Shown here one piece after another: positions 30,554-39,712 of a DNA stretch of 64,000 nt. Positions within the stretch are counted from its first letter, which is position 1. Every line of letters starts with the position of its first letter. Source of the stretch: Mycobacterium sp. 852002-51163_SCH5372311. GTDB taxonomy: Bacteria > Actinomycetota > Actinomycetes > Mycobacteriales > Mycobacteriaceae. A program made the translations under genes and the position numbers. The DNA lies in assembly GCF_001667115.1 (NCBI RefSeq), contig NZ_LZIJ01000109.1:62001-126000 (forward strand), given 5' to 3'. Below the pieces are notes generated by a model. The model did no database searches. It was not told where the DNA came from and saw nothing but the letters and a program-made list of their open reading frames with translations.

Positions 30554-30656
30554 GGTGTCACCAGATCGGGACAAAACTGAGGTACCGCACGGGCGTTTCG
30601 TGGGCGCTTCTTGCTTGAAAGGGCAAATATCGCCCAAATTCGGGTTCCGGACGGCT

Positions 30657-31298
30657 TCAGATGAGCCCGCCGCGGGTCAAGGTGGTCGCCAGACGGCCCG
30701 GATCGACGTCCGCGTCGACCACCAGCCACGGTCCGCCCCAGCCAGCGGCCGCCAGGCCCGCGTACACCGCGCCGGTGCGCTGCTGAAGCCCGTCGTCACG
30801 TTCGTAGCTGTCGCGGACCCGGCCGGGATCGCTTTCGGCCCGGCTGCGGGCCCGCTGTCCGGCGAGTTCGGCGGACACCGCGAGCAGCACCTGGCAGTCG
30901 GGCACGGGCACCCCGAAGCGCTGGTATTCGAGCTGCTGTACCCAGGCCGCCGCCGCACCGGCCGCGTCCTGGTGCAGGCGGGCCGCGCTGTATGCCGCAT
31001 TGGAGGCGACGTAACGATCCAGGATCACGACGTCGTGCTCGCGGCGCAGCTGCCCGATCTGCTCGACGGCGCCGGCGCGGTCGAGCGCGAACAGCATCGC
31101 CATCGCATACACCGACGACGCCAAGTCGCCGTGCTCGCCGTGCAGGGCCTCGGCGGCGATGTCGGCCGGAACCGACTGGCCGTAGCGCGGGAAGGCCAGC
31201 GTGGCCACCGACTTTCCGCCGGCTTCGAAGGCCGTGCGCAGCCCGTCGGACAACGTCCGCTTGCCGGCGCCGTCGACGCCCTCGATCGCGATCAGCAC
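30657..31298 (-). CDS. tmk: Thymidylate kinase
   Basis: A 213-residue dTMP kinase. The P-loop is EGVDGAGKRTL (6-16), the substrate motif is FPRYGQS, and DRYVASNAAYSAARL near 92-106 is the DRY/Asn region. It makes dTDP for DNA synthesis. It lies between sahH (11 bp away) and mtrA on the same strand. It corresponds to Rv3247c. Confidence 0.94.
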   Translation of the reverse strand: MLIAIEGVDGAGKRTLSDGLRTAFEAGGKSVATLAFPRYGQSVPADIAAEALHGEHGDLASSVYAMAMLFALDRAGAVEQIGQLRREHDVVILDRYVASNAAYSAARLHQDAAGAAAAWVQQLEYQRFGVPVPDCQVLLAVSAELAGQRARSRAESDPGRVRDSYERDDGLQQRTGAVYAGLAAAGWGGPWLVVDADVDPGRLATTLTRGGLI

Positions 31299-31309
31299 CG
31301 CGCGTCAGC

Positions 31310-32788
31310 TCAGTAGCGGTAGTGGTCCGGCTTGTAGGGACCCTCGACGTCGACGCCGAGGTATTCGGCCTGATCCTTGGTCAGCTTGGTGAGGTGACCG
31401 CCGAGCGCCTCGACGTGGATGCGGGCCACCTTCTCGTCCAGGTGCTTGGGCAGCCGGTAGACCTCATTGTCGTATTCGTCGTTCTTGGTCCACAGCTCGA
31501 TCTGCGCGATCACCTGGTTGGCGAAGCTGTTGCTCATCACGAAGGACGGGTGGCCGGTGGCGTTGCCCAGGTTCAGCAGGCGTCCTTCGGACAGCACGAT
31601 GATCGCCTTGCCGGTGTCACCGAAGGTCCACAGATCGACCTGCGGCTTGATGTTGAGCTTCGTCGCCCCGGACCGCTCCAGCGCGGCCATCTGGATCTCG
31701 TTGTCGAAGTGGCCGATGTTGCCCAGGATGGCGTGGTCCTTCATGGCCCTCATGTGTTCCAGCGAGATGATGTCTTTGTTGCCGGTCGCGGTCACCACGA
31801 TGTCGGCGTCGCCGATCGCCTCCTCGACGGTCACCACCGGGAAGCCCTCCATCATCGCCTGCAGTGCGTTGATCGGGTCGATCTCGGTGACGCTGACCCG
31901 CGCCCCCTGGCCCTTGGCCGCCTCCGCGCAGCCCTTTCCCACGTCGCCGTAGCCGCAGATCAACACGTTCTTGCCGCCGATCAGGGCGTCGGTGCCGCGG
32001 TTGATGCCGTCGATCAGCGAGTGCCGGGTGCCGTACTTGTTGTCGAACTTGGACTTGGTCACCGAGTCGTTGACGTTGATCGCCGGGAAGGCCAGGTCCC
32101 CGGCCGCGGCGAACTGGTAGAGCCGCAGCACCCCGGTCGTGGTCTCCTCGGTGACGCCCTTGACCGACTCGGCGATCTTGGTCCACTTGGTCTTGTCGGA
32201 TTCGAAGCGCTGACGCAGCACGTTCAGGAAGACCTTCCACTCGGCGGAGTCGTCTTCCTCGGCGGGCGGAACCACACCGGCCGTCTCGTACTGCATGCCG
32301 CGCAGCACCATCATGGTGGCGTCGCCGCCGTCGTCCAGGATCATGTTGGCCGGCTTGTCCGGGTCCGGCCAGGTCAGCATCTGTTCCGCGCACCACCAGT
32401 ACTCTTCGAGCGTCTCGCCCTTCCAGGCGAACACCGGGACGCCCTTGGGTTCTTCGGCGGTGCCGTGCGGGCCGACCACTACAGCGGCCGCCGCGTGATC
32501 CTGGGTCGAGAAGATGTTGCAGGACGCCCAACGCACCTCGGCGCCCAGCGACGTCAGGGTTTCGATCAGCACCGCGGTCTGCACGGTCATGTGCAACGAA
32601 CCGGAGATACGTGCCCCCTTCAGCGGCTGCACCTCGGCATATTCCCGGCGAAGCGACATCAGGCCGGGCATCTCGTACTCGGCGAGATCGAGTTCCTTAC
32701 GGCCGAAATCCGCCAGCGACAGATCGGCGATCTTGAAGTCGATCCCGTTGAGCACGTCGGGGGTCAGCGCATTTTCGGTCGTCGTCAT
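31310..32788 (-). CDS. sahH: Adenosylhomocysteinase
   Basis: A 492-residue enzyme that splits S-adenosylhomocysteine to adenosine and homocysteine, clearing the by-product of SAM-dependent methylation. The NAD-binding loop is [12 protein letters not shown]; other motifs are [22 protein letters not shown] and the C-terminal PDHYRY, whose Lys/Tyr complete the NAD site. It carries the insert typical of actinobacterial SahH (the [17 protein letters not shown] region). No SAH riboswitch is visible in the 92-bp leader. It is probably co-transcribed with tmk. Confidence 0.96.
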   Translation of the reverse strand: MTTTENALTPDVLNGIDFKIADLSLADFGRKELDLAEYEMPGLMSLRREYAEVQPLKGARISGSLHMTVQTAVLIETLTSLGAEVRWASCNIFSTQDHAAAAVVVGPHGTAEEPKGVPVFAWKGETLEEYWWCAEQMLTWPDPDKPANMILDDGGDATMMVLRGMQYETAGVVPPAEEDDSAEWKVFLNVLRQRFESDKTKWTKIAESVKGVTEETTTGVLRLYQFAAAGDLAFPAINVNDSVTKSKFDNKYGTRHSLIDGINRGTDALIGGKNVLICGYGDVGKGCAEAAKGQGARVSVTEIDPINALQAMMEGFPVVTVEEAIGDADIVVTATGNKDIISLEHMRAMKDHAILGNIGHFDNEIQMAALERSGATKLNIKPQVDLWTFGDTGKAIIVLSEGRLLNLGNATGHPSFVMSNSFANQVIAQIELWTKNDEYDNEVYRLPKHLDEKVARIHVEALGGHLTKLTKDQAEYLGVDVEGPYKPDHYRY

Positions 32789-32880
32789 AGGGGTGTTCGT
32801 CCTTCTTTGGGGCGTTTACGGGCTAGAGGCCGGAGTTCGTTAGCGTCAGCCACTCTAGTCGCGGCACCCACGCGTCCTGG

Positions 32881-33561
32881 TCACGGGACGTTGATGACCC
32901 CGTGGCGCTCCGCGAACGGCGTCATCAGCCGGGCCAGGTCGGCCGCGACGTCGTGGTCCGACTCGGGGGGCATGGACACGTAGCTCAGGCACAGCCGCAC
33001 GATCGTGCGGGCCAGCACGTTGGCGTCGTCGTCGCTCGTGGTCAGCCAGGTCTGGGTGAAGGCCGTGGCCAGCCGGGCCGACGAGCGGGTGATGATGGGC
33101 CCGCTGTCGGTGGTGATCAGCTGCAACAGGTCGGGCTTGGCGACGCCGGTCAACAGCGAGACCACCAGCGGGTCAGCCGCCGTCTCGGCGAAGAAGGCCC
33201 GGAACCCGTCCAGGAACGATTGGTAGATGTTGCCGACGTTTGCCTCCAGGCCGCCTTTGACGGTGTCGACGAGGCGGTCGGCCAGGCGCAGGGTTACGCC
33301 CTGCGCCAGGCCCTGCCGGGAGCCGAACTCGTTGTAGATGGTCTGCCGGCTGATGCCCGCGGCGCGCGCCACGTCCGACAGCGTGATCGCGGACCAGTCC
33401 CGGGTCAGTAGCAGGTCCCGCATCGCATCCAGCACCGAGTCCCGCAACAGCGCCCGCGACGCCTCGGCGTAAGGAATACGCTTCACAGCCGCGACACTAG
33501 CGGTTTTGGGCTCATCGGTTTTGGGCTCGTCGGTTTTGGGCTCGGTGCCGGCGCTGATCAC
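32881..33561 (-). CDS. TetR-family regulator of the alkane hydroxylase operon
   Basis: A 226-residue TetR protein. The helix-turn-helix lies near residues 45-75 ([31 protein letters not shown]) and the C-terminal ligand domain follows. The N-terminal tail carries a PKTDE repeat encoded by three 15-bp DNA repeats. GTG 33561 overlaps the rubB stop (GTGA), so it is the last gene of alkB-rubA-rubB-tetR. Feedback control of that operon is the likely role. It corresponds to Rv3249c. Confidence 0.92.
   Translation of the reverse strand: MISAGTEPKTDEPKTDEPKTASVAAVKRIPYAEASRALLRDSVLDAMRDLLLTRDWSAITLSDVARAAGISRQTIYNEFGSRQGLAQGVTLRLADRLVDTVKGGLEANVGNIYQSFLDGFRAFFAETAADPLVVSLLTGVAKPDLLQLITTDSGPIITRSSARLATAFTQTWLTTSDDDANVLARTIVRLCLSYVSMPPESDHDVAADLARLMTPFAERHGVINVP
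33501..33545. repeat. Three tandem 15-bp repeats in the tetR coding region
   Basis: Copies of cggttttgggctcrt lie at 33501-33515, 33516-33530 and 33531-33545, in frame, and encode EPKTD repeats on the minus strand. The copies are almost identical, which makes copy-number change by slippage possible without a frameshift. Confidence 0.85.
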
Positions 33562-33740
33562 GGGCGGGCCACTTCGACCATCACGAAGTCCGACTTGGCC
33601 GCTCCGCAGTCCGGGCAGCTCCAGTCCTCGGGGATGTCGTCCCAGCGGGTGCCGGGTGCGATGCCGTCTTCCGGCCAGCCCAGCGCCTCGTCGTACTCGA
33701 AGCCGCACTGCACGCACTGATACAGCTTGTAGTCGTTCAT
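33558..33740 (-). CDS. rubB: Rubredoxin RubB
   Basis: A 60-residue rubredoxin with the two iron-binding loops CVQCG (9-13) and CPDCG (42-46) and the core residues Y, W and F of the fold. It passes electrons to AlkB. ATG 33740 follows a gagagg-type Shine-Dalgarno 13 bp after the rubA stop. It corresponds to Rv3250c. Confidence 0.95.
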   Translation of the reverse strand: MNDYKLYQCVQCGFEYDEALGWPEDGIAPGTRWDDIPEDWSCPDCGAAKSDFVMVEVARP

Positions 33741-33753
33741 TGGTTTGCTCCTC

Positions 33754-33918
33754 TCAGACGGGTTCGAAATCTGGCTTCTCGCGGACCGAGCAGTCCGGGC
33801 AGCACCACTCGTCGGGAATCTGTTCCCACCTCGTGCCGGCCGGAAAACCTTCCCGGGCATCGCCGTTGGACTCGTCGTAGACGTAGTCGCACACGGGGCA
33901 CTTGTAGGCGGCCATCAT
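33754..33918 (-). CDS. rubA: Rubredoxin RubA
   Basis: A 54-residue rubredoxin, [20 protein letters not shown] onward, with CPVC (7-10) and CPDC (40-43) iron ligands. The second loop is preceded by an extra Cys (CCPDC). ATG 33918 overlaps the alkB stop (ATGA), so its translation is coupled to alkB. It corresponds to Rv3251c. Paired rubredoxins next to alkB are common in actinobacteria; this type is thought to be the one competent with AlkB. Confidence 0.95.
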   Translation of the reverse strand: MMAAYKCPVCDYVYDESNGDAREGFPAGTRWEQIPDEWCCPDCSVREKPDFEPV

Positions 33919-35195
33919 GCTGCAACCTCCTCGGTGGCCGTCTCAGAGGCACCGTAGCGGGCCAGCAGCTTCTCGCGCAGCCGTGGCTGCAGGTTCACCC
34001 TGGTGATGTCGCCGTCGTAGTGCGACAGGACCCGGCGGTCCATCACCTTGCGCCACAGCGGCGGGAAGTACGTCAGCGAGATCATCGACGCGTATCCGCT
34101 CGGCAGGTTGGGCGAACCCGCCATGCTGCGCAGCGTCTGGTAGCGCCGCGTGGGGTTGGCGTGGTGATCGCTGTGCCGCTGCAGGTGGTACAGGAACAGG
34201 TTGGTGACGATGTGGTCGGAGTTCCAGCTGTGCACGGGTGCGCAGCGCTCGTAGCGGCCGTTGGCATTCTTCTGCCGCAGCAGGCCGTAGTGCTCGAGGT
34301 AGTTGACGGCTTCCAGCAGGGAGAAGCCGAACACCGCCTGGATGACCACGAACGGGATCACCGCCGGGCCGAAGACCGCGATCAGCGCGCCGAACAGCAC
34401 CACCGACATGGCCCACGCGTTCAGCACGTCGTTGGACAGGTAGGTTTTCGGGTTCCACGGGTTCTTGCCAAGCCGGCGAATCCGCTGCGCCTCGAGGTGG
34501 ACGGATGAGCGCGCGCTACCGATGACGCTGCGGGGCAGAAACTCCCAGAACGTCTCACCGAAGCGGGACGACGCCGGGTCTTCCGGGGTGGAGACGCGCA
34601 CGTGGTGGCCACGGTTGTGCTCGATGTAAAAGTGGCCGTAGGCGGTCTGGGCCAGGGTGATCTTGGACAGCCAGCGCTCCAGCGAGTCCTTCTTGTGTCC
34701 CATCTCGTGGGCCGTGTTGATCCCGACGCCGCCGAGCACACCGACCGAAAGCGCCAGGCCGATCTTTCCGGCCCAGCTCAGTCCGCCCTCGAACCCCAGC
34801 AAGCTGAGGTTGGATGCGGTGAACAGGTAGGCGCCCAGCACCACGCTCGCGTACTGGAACGGGATGTAGAGGTAGGTGCAATACCGGTAGTACTTGTCGT
34901 TCTCCAGCCGTTCCATCACCTCGTCGGGCGGGTTCTGCCCGTCGGGACCGAAGAACACGTCGAGTATCGGCAGCAGGATGTAGAGCAGGATCGGGCCGAT
35001 CCACAGCGGCACCTGGGCGGCGGCGTGCCAGCCGAGTTGGTTCATTCCCCAGATGATCGGCAGCATCACGAACAGTGCCGTCGGAGCGATGAGCCCCATC
35101 AACCACAGGTAGCGCTTCTTGTCGCGCCACTCCGTTTCGGGCACTTCACGAGTTTCAGGTGCTTCCGCTTTTTGCGGGCTGAGTTGTGTGGTCAT
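33915..35195 (-). CDS. alkB: Alkane 1-monooxygenase AlkB
   Basis: A 426-residue membrane di-iron hydroxylase that oxidises medium or long n-alkanes to 1-alkanols. It has about six membrane segments and the histidine motifs NTAHEMGHK, EHNRGHHVRVSTPEDP, NYLEHYGL and LQRHSDHHANPTRRYQ. It heads the alkB-rubA-rubB-tetR operon with strict overlaps. ATG 35195 has a strong aaggagg Shine-Dalgarno. It corresponds to Rv3252c. Confidence 0.96.
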   Translation of the reverse strand: MTTQLSPQKAEAPETREVPETEWRDKKRYLWLMGLIAPTALFVMLPIIWGMNQLGWHAAAQVPLWIGPILLYILLPILDVFFGPDGQNPPDEVMERLENDKYYRYCTYLYIPFQYASVVLGAYLFTASNLSLLGFEGGLSWAGKIGLALSVGVLGGVGINTAHEMGHKKDSLERWLSKITLAQTAYGHFYIEHNRGHHVRVSTPEDPASSRFGETFWEFLPRSVIGSARSSVHLEAQRIRRLGKNPWNPKTYLSNDVLNAWAMSVVLFGALIAVFGPAVIPFVVIQAVFGFSLLEAVNYLEHYGLLRQKNANGRYERCAPVHSWNSDHIVTNLFLYHLQRHSDHHANPTRRYQTLRSMAGSPNLPSGYASMISLTYFPPLWRKVMDRRVLSHYDGDITRVNLQPRLREKLLARYGASETATEEVAA

Positions 35196-35258
35196 ATGCC
35201 AAACCTCCTTGTGAGTCGCACCACGTTCGGGGTTGACAATACCGAGGTTTGCGTCTCC

Positions 35259-35268
35259 TGTCTAGACA
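35259..35268. promoter_or_regulatory. Palindrome in the alkB promoter region
   Basis: TGTCTAGACA is a perfect 10-bp palindrome 64 bp before the alkB start, with GTCT and AGAC repeats just outside it. It is a candidate operator for the TetR protein encoded at the end of the operon. Binding is inference. Confidence 0.5.
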
Positions 35269-35346
35269 TAGACTATTGTTTTGTAAAGCAGCTTCCAGTC
35301 GATGATGCTCATCGTTGGGGTGCTCAGGGGGTTAGGCGGGTACCGA

Positions 35347-35517
35347 GGGCGTTCAGTGTGTATCCAGGGCGTTCAGTGTGTATCCAGGGCGTTCAGTGTG
35401 TAGCCAGGGCGGAAAAATCGCGATTTCCCGGCCCTAGATACACGCCCAAAGCCGCCAGTTCACGCGCAAAGCCCTGGCTTCACGCGCAAAGCCGTGAGTT
35501 CACGCGCAAAGCCGTAA
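35347..35517. repeat. Iterated 20-bp inverted-repeat element, locus 2
   Basis: Three left units of exactly 20 bp (35347-35366, 35367-35386, 35387-35406; gggcgttcagtgtgtatcca), a 31-bp core (35407-35437) with the palindrome aaatcgcgattt, and four right units of 20 bp (35438-35457, 35458-35477, 35478-35497, 35498-35517; sttcacgcgcaaagccgtga). The right units are inverted relative to the left. The core starts gggcggaa and ends ggccctag, as at 16184-16335. It sits directly 3' of the permease gene and about 150 bp before alkB. Confidence 0.85.
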
Positions 35518-35527
35518 ACGCAAACCT

Positions 35528-37039
35528 CTACGCTGCGGCCGTGGTCGTATCCGGGTCGGGTTCCTTGTCGGCCTCTTCGGTCTGCCGCTTGCCCTGCACC
35601 GAATGCCTGACCCCGTAACCGAGGTAGATCGCAGTGCCGACCACCAGCCAGACCGCGAACCGGACCCAGGTGAGCGCGGTGAGATTCACCATCAGCCAGA
35701 CACACGCGATGATCGAGGCGATCGGGAGCGCCGGAACCCACGGCGCCCGGAAGCCGCGAGGCAGGTCGGGCCGGGTCCTGCGGAGCACGACAACTCCCGC
35801 GGAGACGAGCACGAACGCGAACAGGGTCCCGACGTTGACCATCTCTTCGAGCTTGTTGATCGGGAACACCGACGCGGTCAGGGCCACCACGACGGCTACC
35901 AGCACGGTAATTCGCACCGGTGTGCCATGCGTCCCAGTCTTGGCCAGTGGACGCGGCAGCAGTCCGTCGCGGGCCATCGCGAACAACACCCGGCACTGGC
36001 CGAGCATCAGGACCATCACCACCGTGGTCAACCCGGCCAGCGCGCCAACGGCGATGATCTTGCTCGCCCAGTGCACCCCGTTGGCCGTGAAGGCGGTGGA
36101 GAGGTTCGCATGAGCGCCGCCGGGAACGGTCTTGAGCTGGGTGTAGGAAACCATCCCCGACAACACGACGGAAACCGCGACGTAGAGCACCGTCACGATC
36201 GCCAGCGACGCCAGGATCCCCTTCGGTACGTCGCGCTGCGGATGCTTGGTCTCCTCGGCCATGGTGGCCACGATGTCGAACCCGATGAACGCGAAGAACA
36301 CGATCGACGCCCCGGCCAGCACCCCGTACCAGCCGTAGTGGCTGCCGTGCGCCCCAGTCAGCAACGACAACACCGACTGGTCGATGCCGCGGGCGTCCGT
36401 TCCCGCTTCCGGCTTCGGAATGAAGGGTGAGTAGTTGGCGGCCTTGATGTAGAAGGCGCCGACCACGATGACCAACAGCACCACGGCCACCTTGATGCCG
36501 GTGACCACCGCTGAGAACCTCGACGACAACTTGGTGCCGAGGGCGATCAGCGTCGCCACTATCCCGACGATGACCAGCGCACCCCAGTCCAGGCTCACCG
36601 ATCCGACCTTGGCCGTGCCGCCGGCGAATCCGAACACCGTACCCAAGTAGCTCGACCAGCCTTTGGACACCACTGCCGCGCCGATCGCCAACTCCAGCAA
36701 CAGGTTCCAGCCGATGATCCAGGCGAGGAACTCACCGAAGGTCGCGTAGGAGAAGGTGTACGCGCTGCCGGCCACCGGCAGCGTCGAGGCGAATTCGGCG
36801 TAACACAGCGCCGCCAGCGCACACGTGATCGCCGCGATCACGAACGATATCCAGATGGCCGGGCCGGTGATGTCCCCGGTGGTGGACGCGGTGACCGTGA
36901 AGATTCCGGCACCGATAACCACCGCGACACCGAACACCACCAGGTCCCACCAGGTGAGGTCCTTGCGTAGCCGCGTACCCGGTTCGTCGGTGTCAGCGAT
37001 TGACTGTTCGACCGACTTGGTGCGCCATCGACCGGCCAT
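35528..37039 (-). CDS. APC-family amino-acid permease
   Basis: A 503-residue transporter with about 12-14 hydrophobic segments. The family opening LTWWDLVVFGVAVVIGAGIFTVTA near 30-53 contains the GxG(I/V)F substrate loop. FIGFDIVATMAEETKHPQRDVPKGI is the cationic amino-acid transporter signature. It imports amino acids, most likely cationic ones. ATG 37039 (MAGRWRTKSVEQ) fits the orthologue Rv3253c; the frame open to 37270 is not family-like. It is divergent from the FAD protein gene. Confidence 0.92.
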   Translation of the reverse strand: MAGRWRTKSVEQSIADTDEPGTRLRKDLTWWDLVVFGVAVVIGAGIFTVTASTTGDITGPAIWISFVIAAITCALAALCYAEFASTLPVAGSAYTFSYATFGEFLAWIIGWNLLLELAIGAAVVSKGWSSYLGTVFGFAGGTAKVGSVSLDWGALVIVGIVATLIALGTKLSSRFSAVVTGIKVAVVLLVIVVGAFYIKAANYSPFIPKPEAGTDARGIDQSVLSLLTGAHGSHYGWYGVLAGASIVFFAFIGFDIVATMAEETKHPQRDVPKGILASLAIVTVLYVAVSVVLSGMVSYTQLKTVPGGAHANLSTAFTANGVHWASKIIAVGALAGLTTVVMVLMLGQCRVLFAMARDGLLPRPLAKTGTHGTPVRITVLVAVVVALTASVFPINKLEEMVNVGTLFAFVLVSAGVVVLRRTRPDLPRGFRAPWVPALPIASIIACVWLMVNLTALTWVRFAVWLVVGTAIYLGYGVRHSVQGKRQTEEADKEPDPDTTTAAA

Positions 37040-37117
37040 CTGCGGTGTCCTTTCATTACTGGTTGTGACGGCACAGTACCTAGTAACCTCGCGTTGGTGC
37101 GCGATCAAGGGGAAATC

Positions 37118-38500
37118 GTGCGGGACCACGCGGTCGTCATCGGGGGCAGCATCGCTGGGTTGTGCGCGGCACGGGTGCTCTCGGACTTCTACTCCCGGGT
37201 GACGGTCTTCGAGCGCGACGATCTGCCGAGCGAAGCGGCGAACCGCGCCGCGGTACCCCAGGACCGGCACCTACACATGCTGATGGCCCGTGGCGCAATG
37301 GAGTTCGAGAATCTGTTTCCCGGACTGCTGGCCGACATGGTGGACGCAGGCGTGCCGATGCTGGAGAACCGGCCAGACTGCATCTACCTCGGTGCCGCCG
37401 GCCACGTCCTGGGGACGGGCCACACCCTGCGCAAGGAGTTCACCGCCTACGTGCCCAGCCGTCCCCACCTGGAATGGCAGCTGCGACGGCGGGTCCTCGA
37501 CATCGAGAACGTGGAAGTCATCCAGCGCCACGTCCTCGAGCCACGGTTCGACCGGACCCGCCGGCGGGTGACAGGCGTGCTGCTGGATCCCGACAGCAAC
37601 GGCGACTCTGAGTTCGTCGCCGCAGACTTGGTGGTCGACGCGGCGGGACGTGGCACCCGGCTGCCGGTGTGGTTGACGCAGTGGGGATATCAGCGCCCCC
37701 CCGAGGACACAGTGGACATCGGCATCAGCTATGCCACCCACCAGTTCCGCATCCCCGAAGGACTGATCCGGGAGAAGGTGGTGGTCGCCGGCGCCTCACA
37801 CGACGAATCGCTGGGGCTGGGAATGCTGTGCTACGAGGACGGCACCTGGGTGCTGACCACCTTCGGGGTGGCCAACGCCAAACCGCCGAAGACGTTTCCC
37901 CAGATGCTTGCGCTGGCCGACCACCTGCTGCCGTCCCACTTCAGCGCGGCGCTGGCCCACGCGGAACCCTTGGGAGAACCGGCATTTCACGCTTTCCCGG
38001 CCAGCAAGTGGCGCCGCTACGACAAGCTGGAGCGCTTCCCGATCGGGATCGTCGCGTTCGGCGATGCCGTGGCCAGCTTCAACCCCACCTTCGGCCAGGG
38101 CATGACTATGACGTCGCTACAGGGTGGTCATCTGCGACGGGCACTTGAATTCCCCGACGACCAACTGGCCGCCGAAATCAACCGTGCCACCGCCAAGACG
38201 ACCTATCCGGTGTGGATGATGAACGCCATCGGCGATATCACCTTCCACCACGCCGAGGCGGAGACCATCCCGTGGTGGTGGCGTCCGTCGGGTGCCCTGT
38301 TCGACCAGTTTCTCGGCGCCGCCGAAACCGAACCCGTTCTCGCCGAATGGTTTTTGCGCCGGTTCTCGTTGTTGGACAGCCTGTACATGATCCCCCCGCC
38401 GCGCATCATCGGCCGTGCGATGCGGCACAACATGCGGTTGTGGCTTCGCGAACGACGGGAAACCCGTGCAAACGCCGTTACAGCCCGACCGTCGCCCTGA
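37118..38500 (+). CDS. FAD-dependent oxidoreductase (Rv3254-like)
   Basis: A 460-residue flavoprotein of the PHBH/geranylgeranyl reductase-like fold. The dinucleotide loop is VVIGGSIAGLCAARVL near residues 6-21, then FERDDLP, and the second FAD motif is FGDAVASFNPTFGQGMTMT near 310-328. Substrate and reaction are unknown. GTG 37118 is chosen because aagggga lies about 6 bp upstream; TTG 37094 also opens the frame. Its 3' end overlaps the convergent manA by 23 bp. Confidence 0.85.
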   Translation: MRDHAVVIGGSIAGLCAARVLSDFYSRVTVFERDDLPSEAANRAAVPQDRHLHMLMARGAMEFENLFPGLLADMVDAGVPMLENRPDCIYLGAAGHVLGTGHTLRKEFTAYVPSRPHLEWQLRRRVLDIENVEVIQRHVLEPRFDRTRRRVTGVLLDPDSNGDSEFVAADLVVDAAGRGTRLPVWLTQWGYQRPPEDTVDIGISYATHQFRIPEGLIREKVVVAGASHDESLGLGMLCYEDGTWVLTTFGVANAKPPKTFPQMLALADHLLPSHFSAALAHAEPLGEPAFHAFPASKWRRYDKLERFPIGIVAFGDAVASFNPTFGQGMTMTSLQGGHLRRALEFPDDQLAAEINRATAKTTYPVWMMNAIGDITFHHAEAETIPWWWRPSGALFDQFLGAAETEPVLAEWFLRRFSLLDSLYMIPPPRIIGRAMRHNMRLWLRERRETRANAVTARPSP

Positions 38501-39704
38501 ACAGCTTGGCGGGTTCGTTCGCGAGTAGACGGATGGGCCCGTCGTCGGCGGCCACCCAGGCCGCCATGCCGCGGTCCAGGGTGAGCGAGTCGGATTTCCC
38601 GTACACCGTCGCGGAACCCTCTGTGCACAAAAGGATCTGGGGGCCTTCGTGGCGCGACGCCGCGTCTACCTCGTGGCCCAGATGCTCACCCTCGAGCACC
38701 AGCAACGAGACCGCAAACTCGTCGGCCGGGGTGTCGTAGACCAGCGACAGACCGTCGCGGTGAATCGGCGTGCGTAGTTCGGCCTCGGCGGTCGGGGCGA
38801 AGTCGAGCACCCGCAACAGCTCGGGCACGTCGACGTGCTTGGGGGTGAGGCCGCCGCGTAATACGTTGTCGGAGTTGGCCATTACCTCCAGCGCGAAGCC
38901 GCGCAGATACGTGTGCAGATTGCCGGCCGGCAGGAAGATCGCCTCTCCGGGAGCCAGATCGATGCGGTTGAGCAGCAAAGCGGCCAGCACGCCGGCGTCA
39001 CCGGGATAGCGTTCGCCGAGCTCCAGGACGGTCTTGGCTTCGGCCTCGAATTCCGTTGCGCCAGAACTGACGTAGTGAATCGCTCCGTCGAGGACGGCGG
39101 GCACCAGCACGTCGATGTCGGGCTGGGGTGCGGTGATCCAGGTGGTGAACAACGCGCGCAGACCGTCGGCGTCGGACTGGTCGTTCAGCAATTCGATGTA
39201 CGGGTCGAGGTCGGAGACCGCAAGCGCCCGCAGTAGGTCGGTGGTACGCGAGGCCTGGCGGAATCCGGCCAGCGCCTCGAACGGCTGCAGCGCTACCAAC
39301 AACTCCGGCTTGTGACTGGTATCGCGGTAGTTCCGGGTAGGCGCTGACACCGGAATTCCAAGTCGCTCCTCACGCAGGTAACCCTCGACCGCCTGCTCGG
39401 CGCTGGGATGGGCCTGCAGCGAAAGCGGCTCGTCGGCCGCCAGCACCTTGACCAGGAACGGCAGCACATCGCCGAACCGGGCCCGGGACGCGCTGCCCAA
39501 TTGGCCTTCCGGATCGGCGACCAGCGCCTGCAGCAGCGAGACTTCGCCGTCCGGGGTTTCCAGCCACGCGGGGTCGCCGGGGTGCGCGCCGAACCACAGC
39601 TCGGCCTCGGGATGAGCAGCGGGAACGGGCCGCCCGGTGAATTCCGCGATATCGGTGCGCGATCCCCACGCGTATGTCCGTAACGCTCCGCGTAGCAGTT
39701 CCAC
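38478..39704 (-). CDS. manA: Mannose-6-phosphate isomerase
   Basis: A 408-residue type I isomerase that links fructose-6-phosphate to mannose-6-phosphate. Zinc ligands lie in LQAHPS and DTSHKPEL, and the catalytic region NLHTYLRGFALEVMANSDNVLRGGLTPKHVD is complete. It feeds GDP-mannose synthesis together with the phosphomannomutase and the guanylyltransferase encoded nearby. It corresponds to Rv3255c. Confidence 0.95.
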   Translation of the reverse strand: MELLRGALRTYAWGSRTDIAEFTGRPVPAAHPEAELWFGAHPGDPAWLETPDGEVSLLQALVADPEGQLGSASRARFGDVLPFLVKVLAADEPLSLQAHPSAEQAVEGYLREERLGIPVSAPTRNYRDTSHKPELLVALQPFEALAGFRQASRTTDLLRALAVSDLDPYIELLNDQSDADGLRALFTTWITAPQPDIDVLVPAVLDGAIHYVSSGATEFEAEAKTVLELGERYPGDAGVLAALLLNRIDLAPGEAIFLPAGNLHTYLRGFALEVMANSDNVLRGGLTPKHVDVPELLRVLDFAPTAEAELRTPIHRDGLSLVYDTPADEFAVSLLVLEGEHLGHEVDAASRHEGPQILLCTEGSATVYGKSDSLTLDRGMAAWVAADDGPIRLLANEPAKLFRATVGL

Positions 39705-39712
39705 TTGTGTAT

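Noticed and set aside
32789-32880. SAH riboswitch before sahH
   Set aside because: The 92-bp leader lacks the conserved core of known SAH riboswitches and no suitable pseudoknot was seen.
33737-33952. A 71-residue minus-strand frame over rubA
   Set aside because: It is Arg-rich and out of frame. The true RubA with two CxxC loops is in another frame (33754-33918) and is too short for a 60-residue cut-off.
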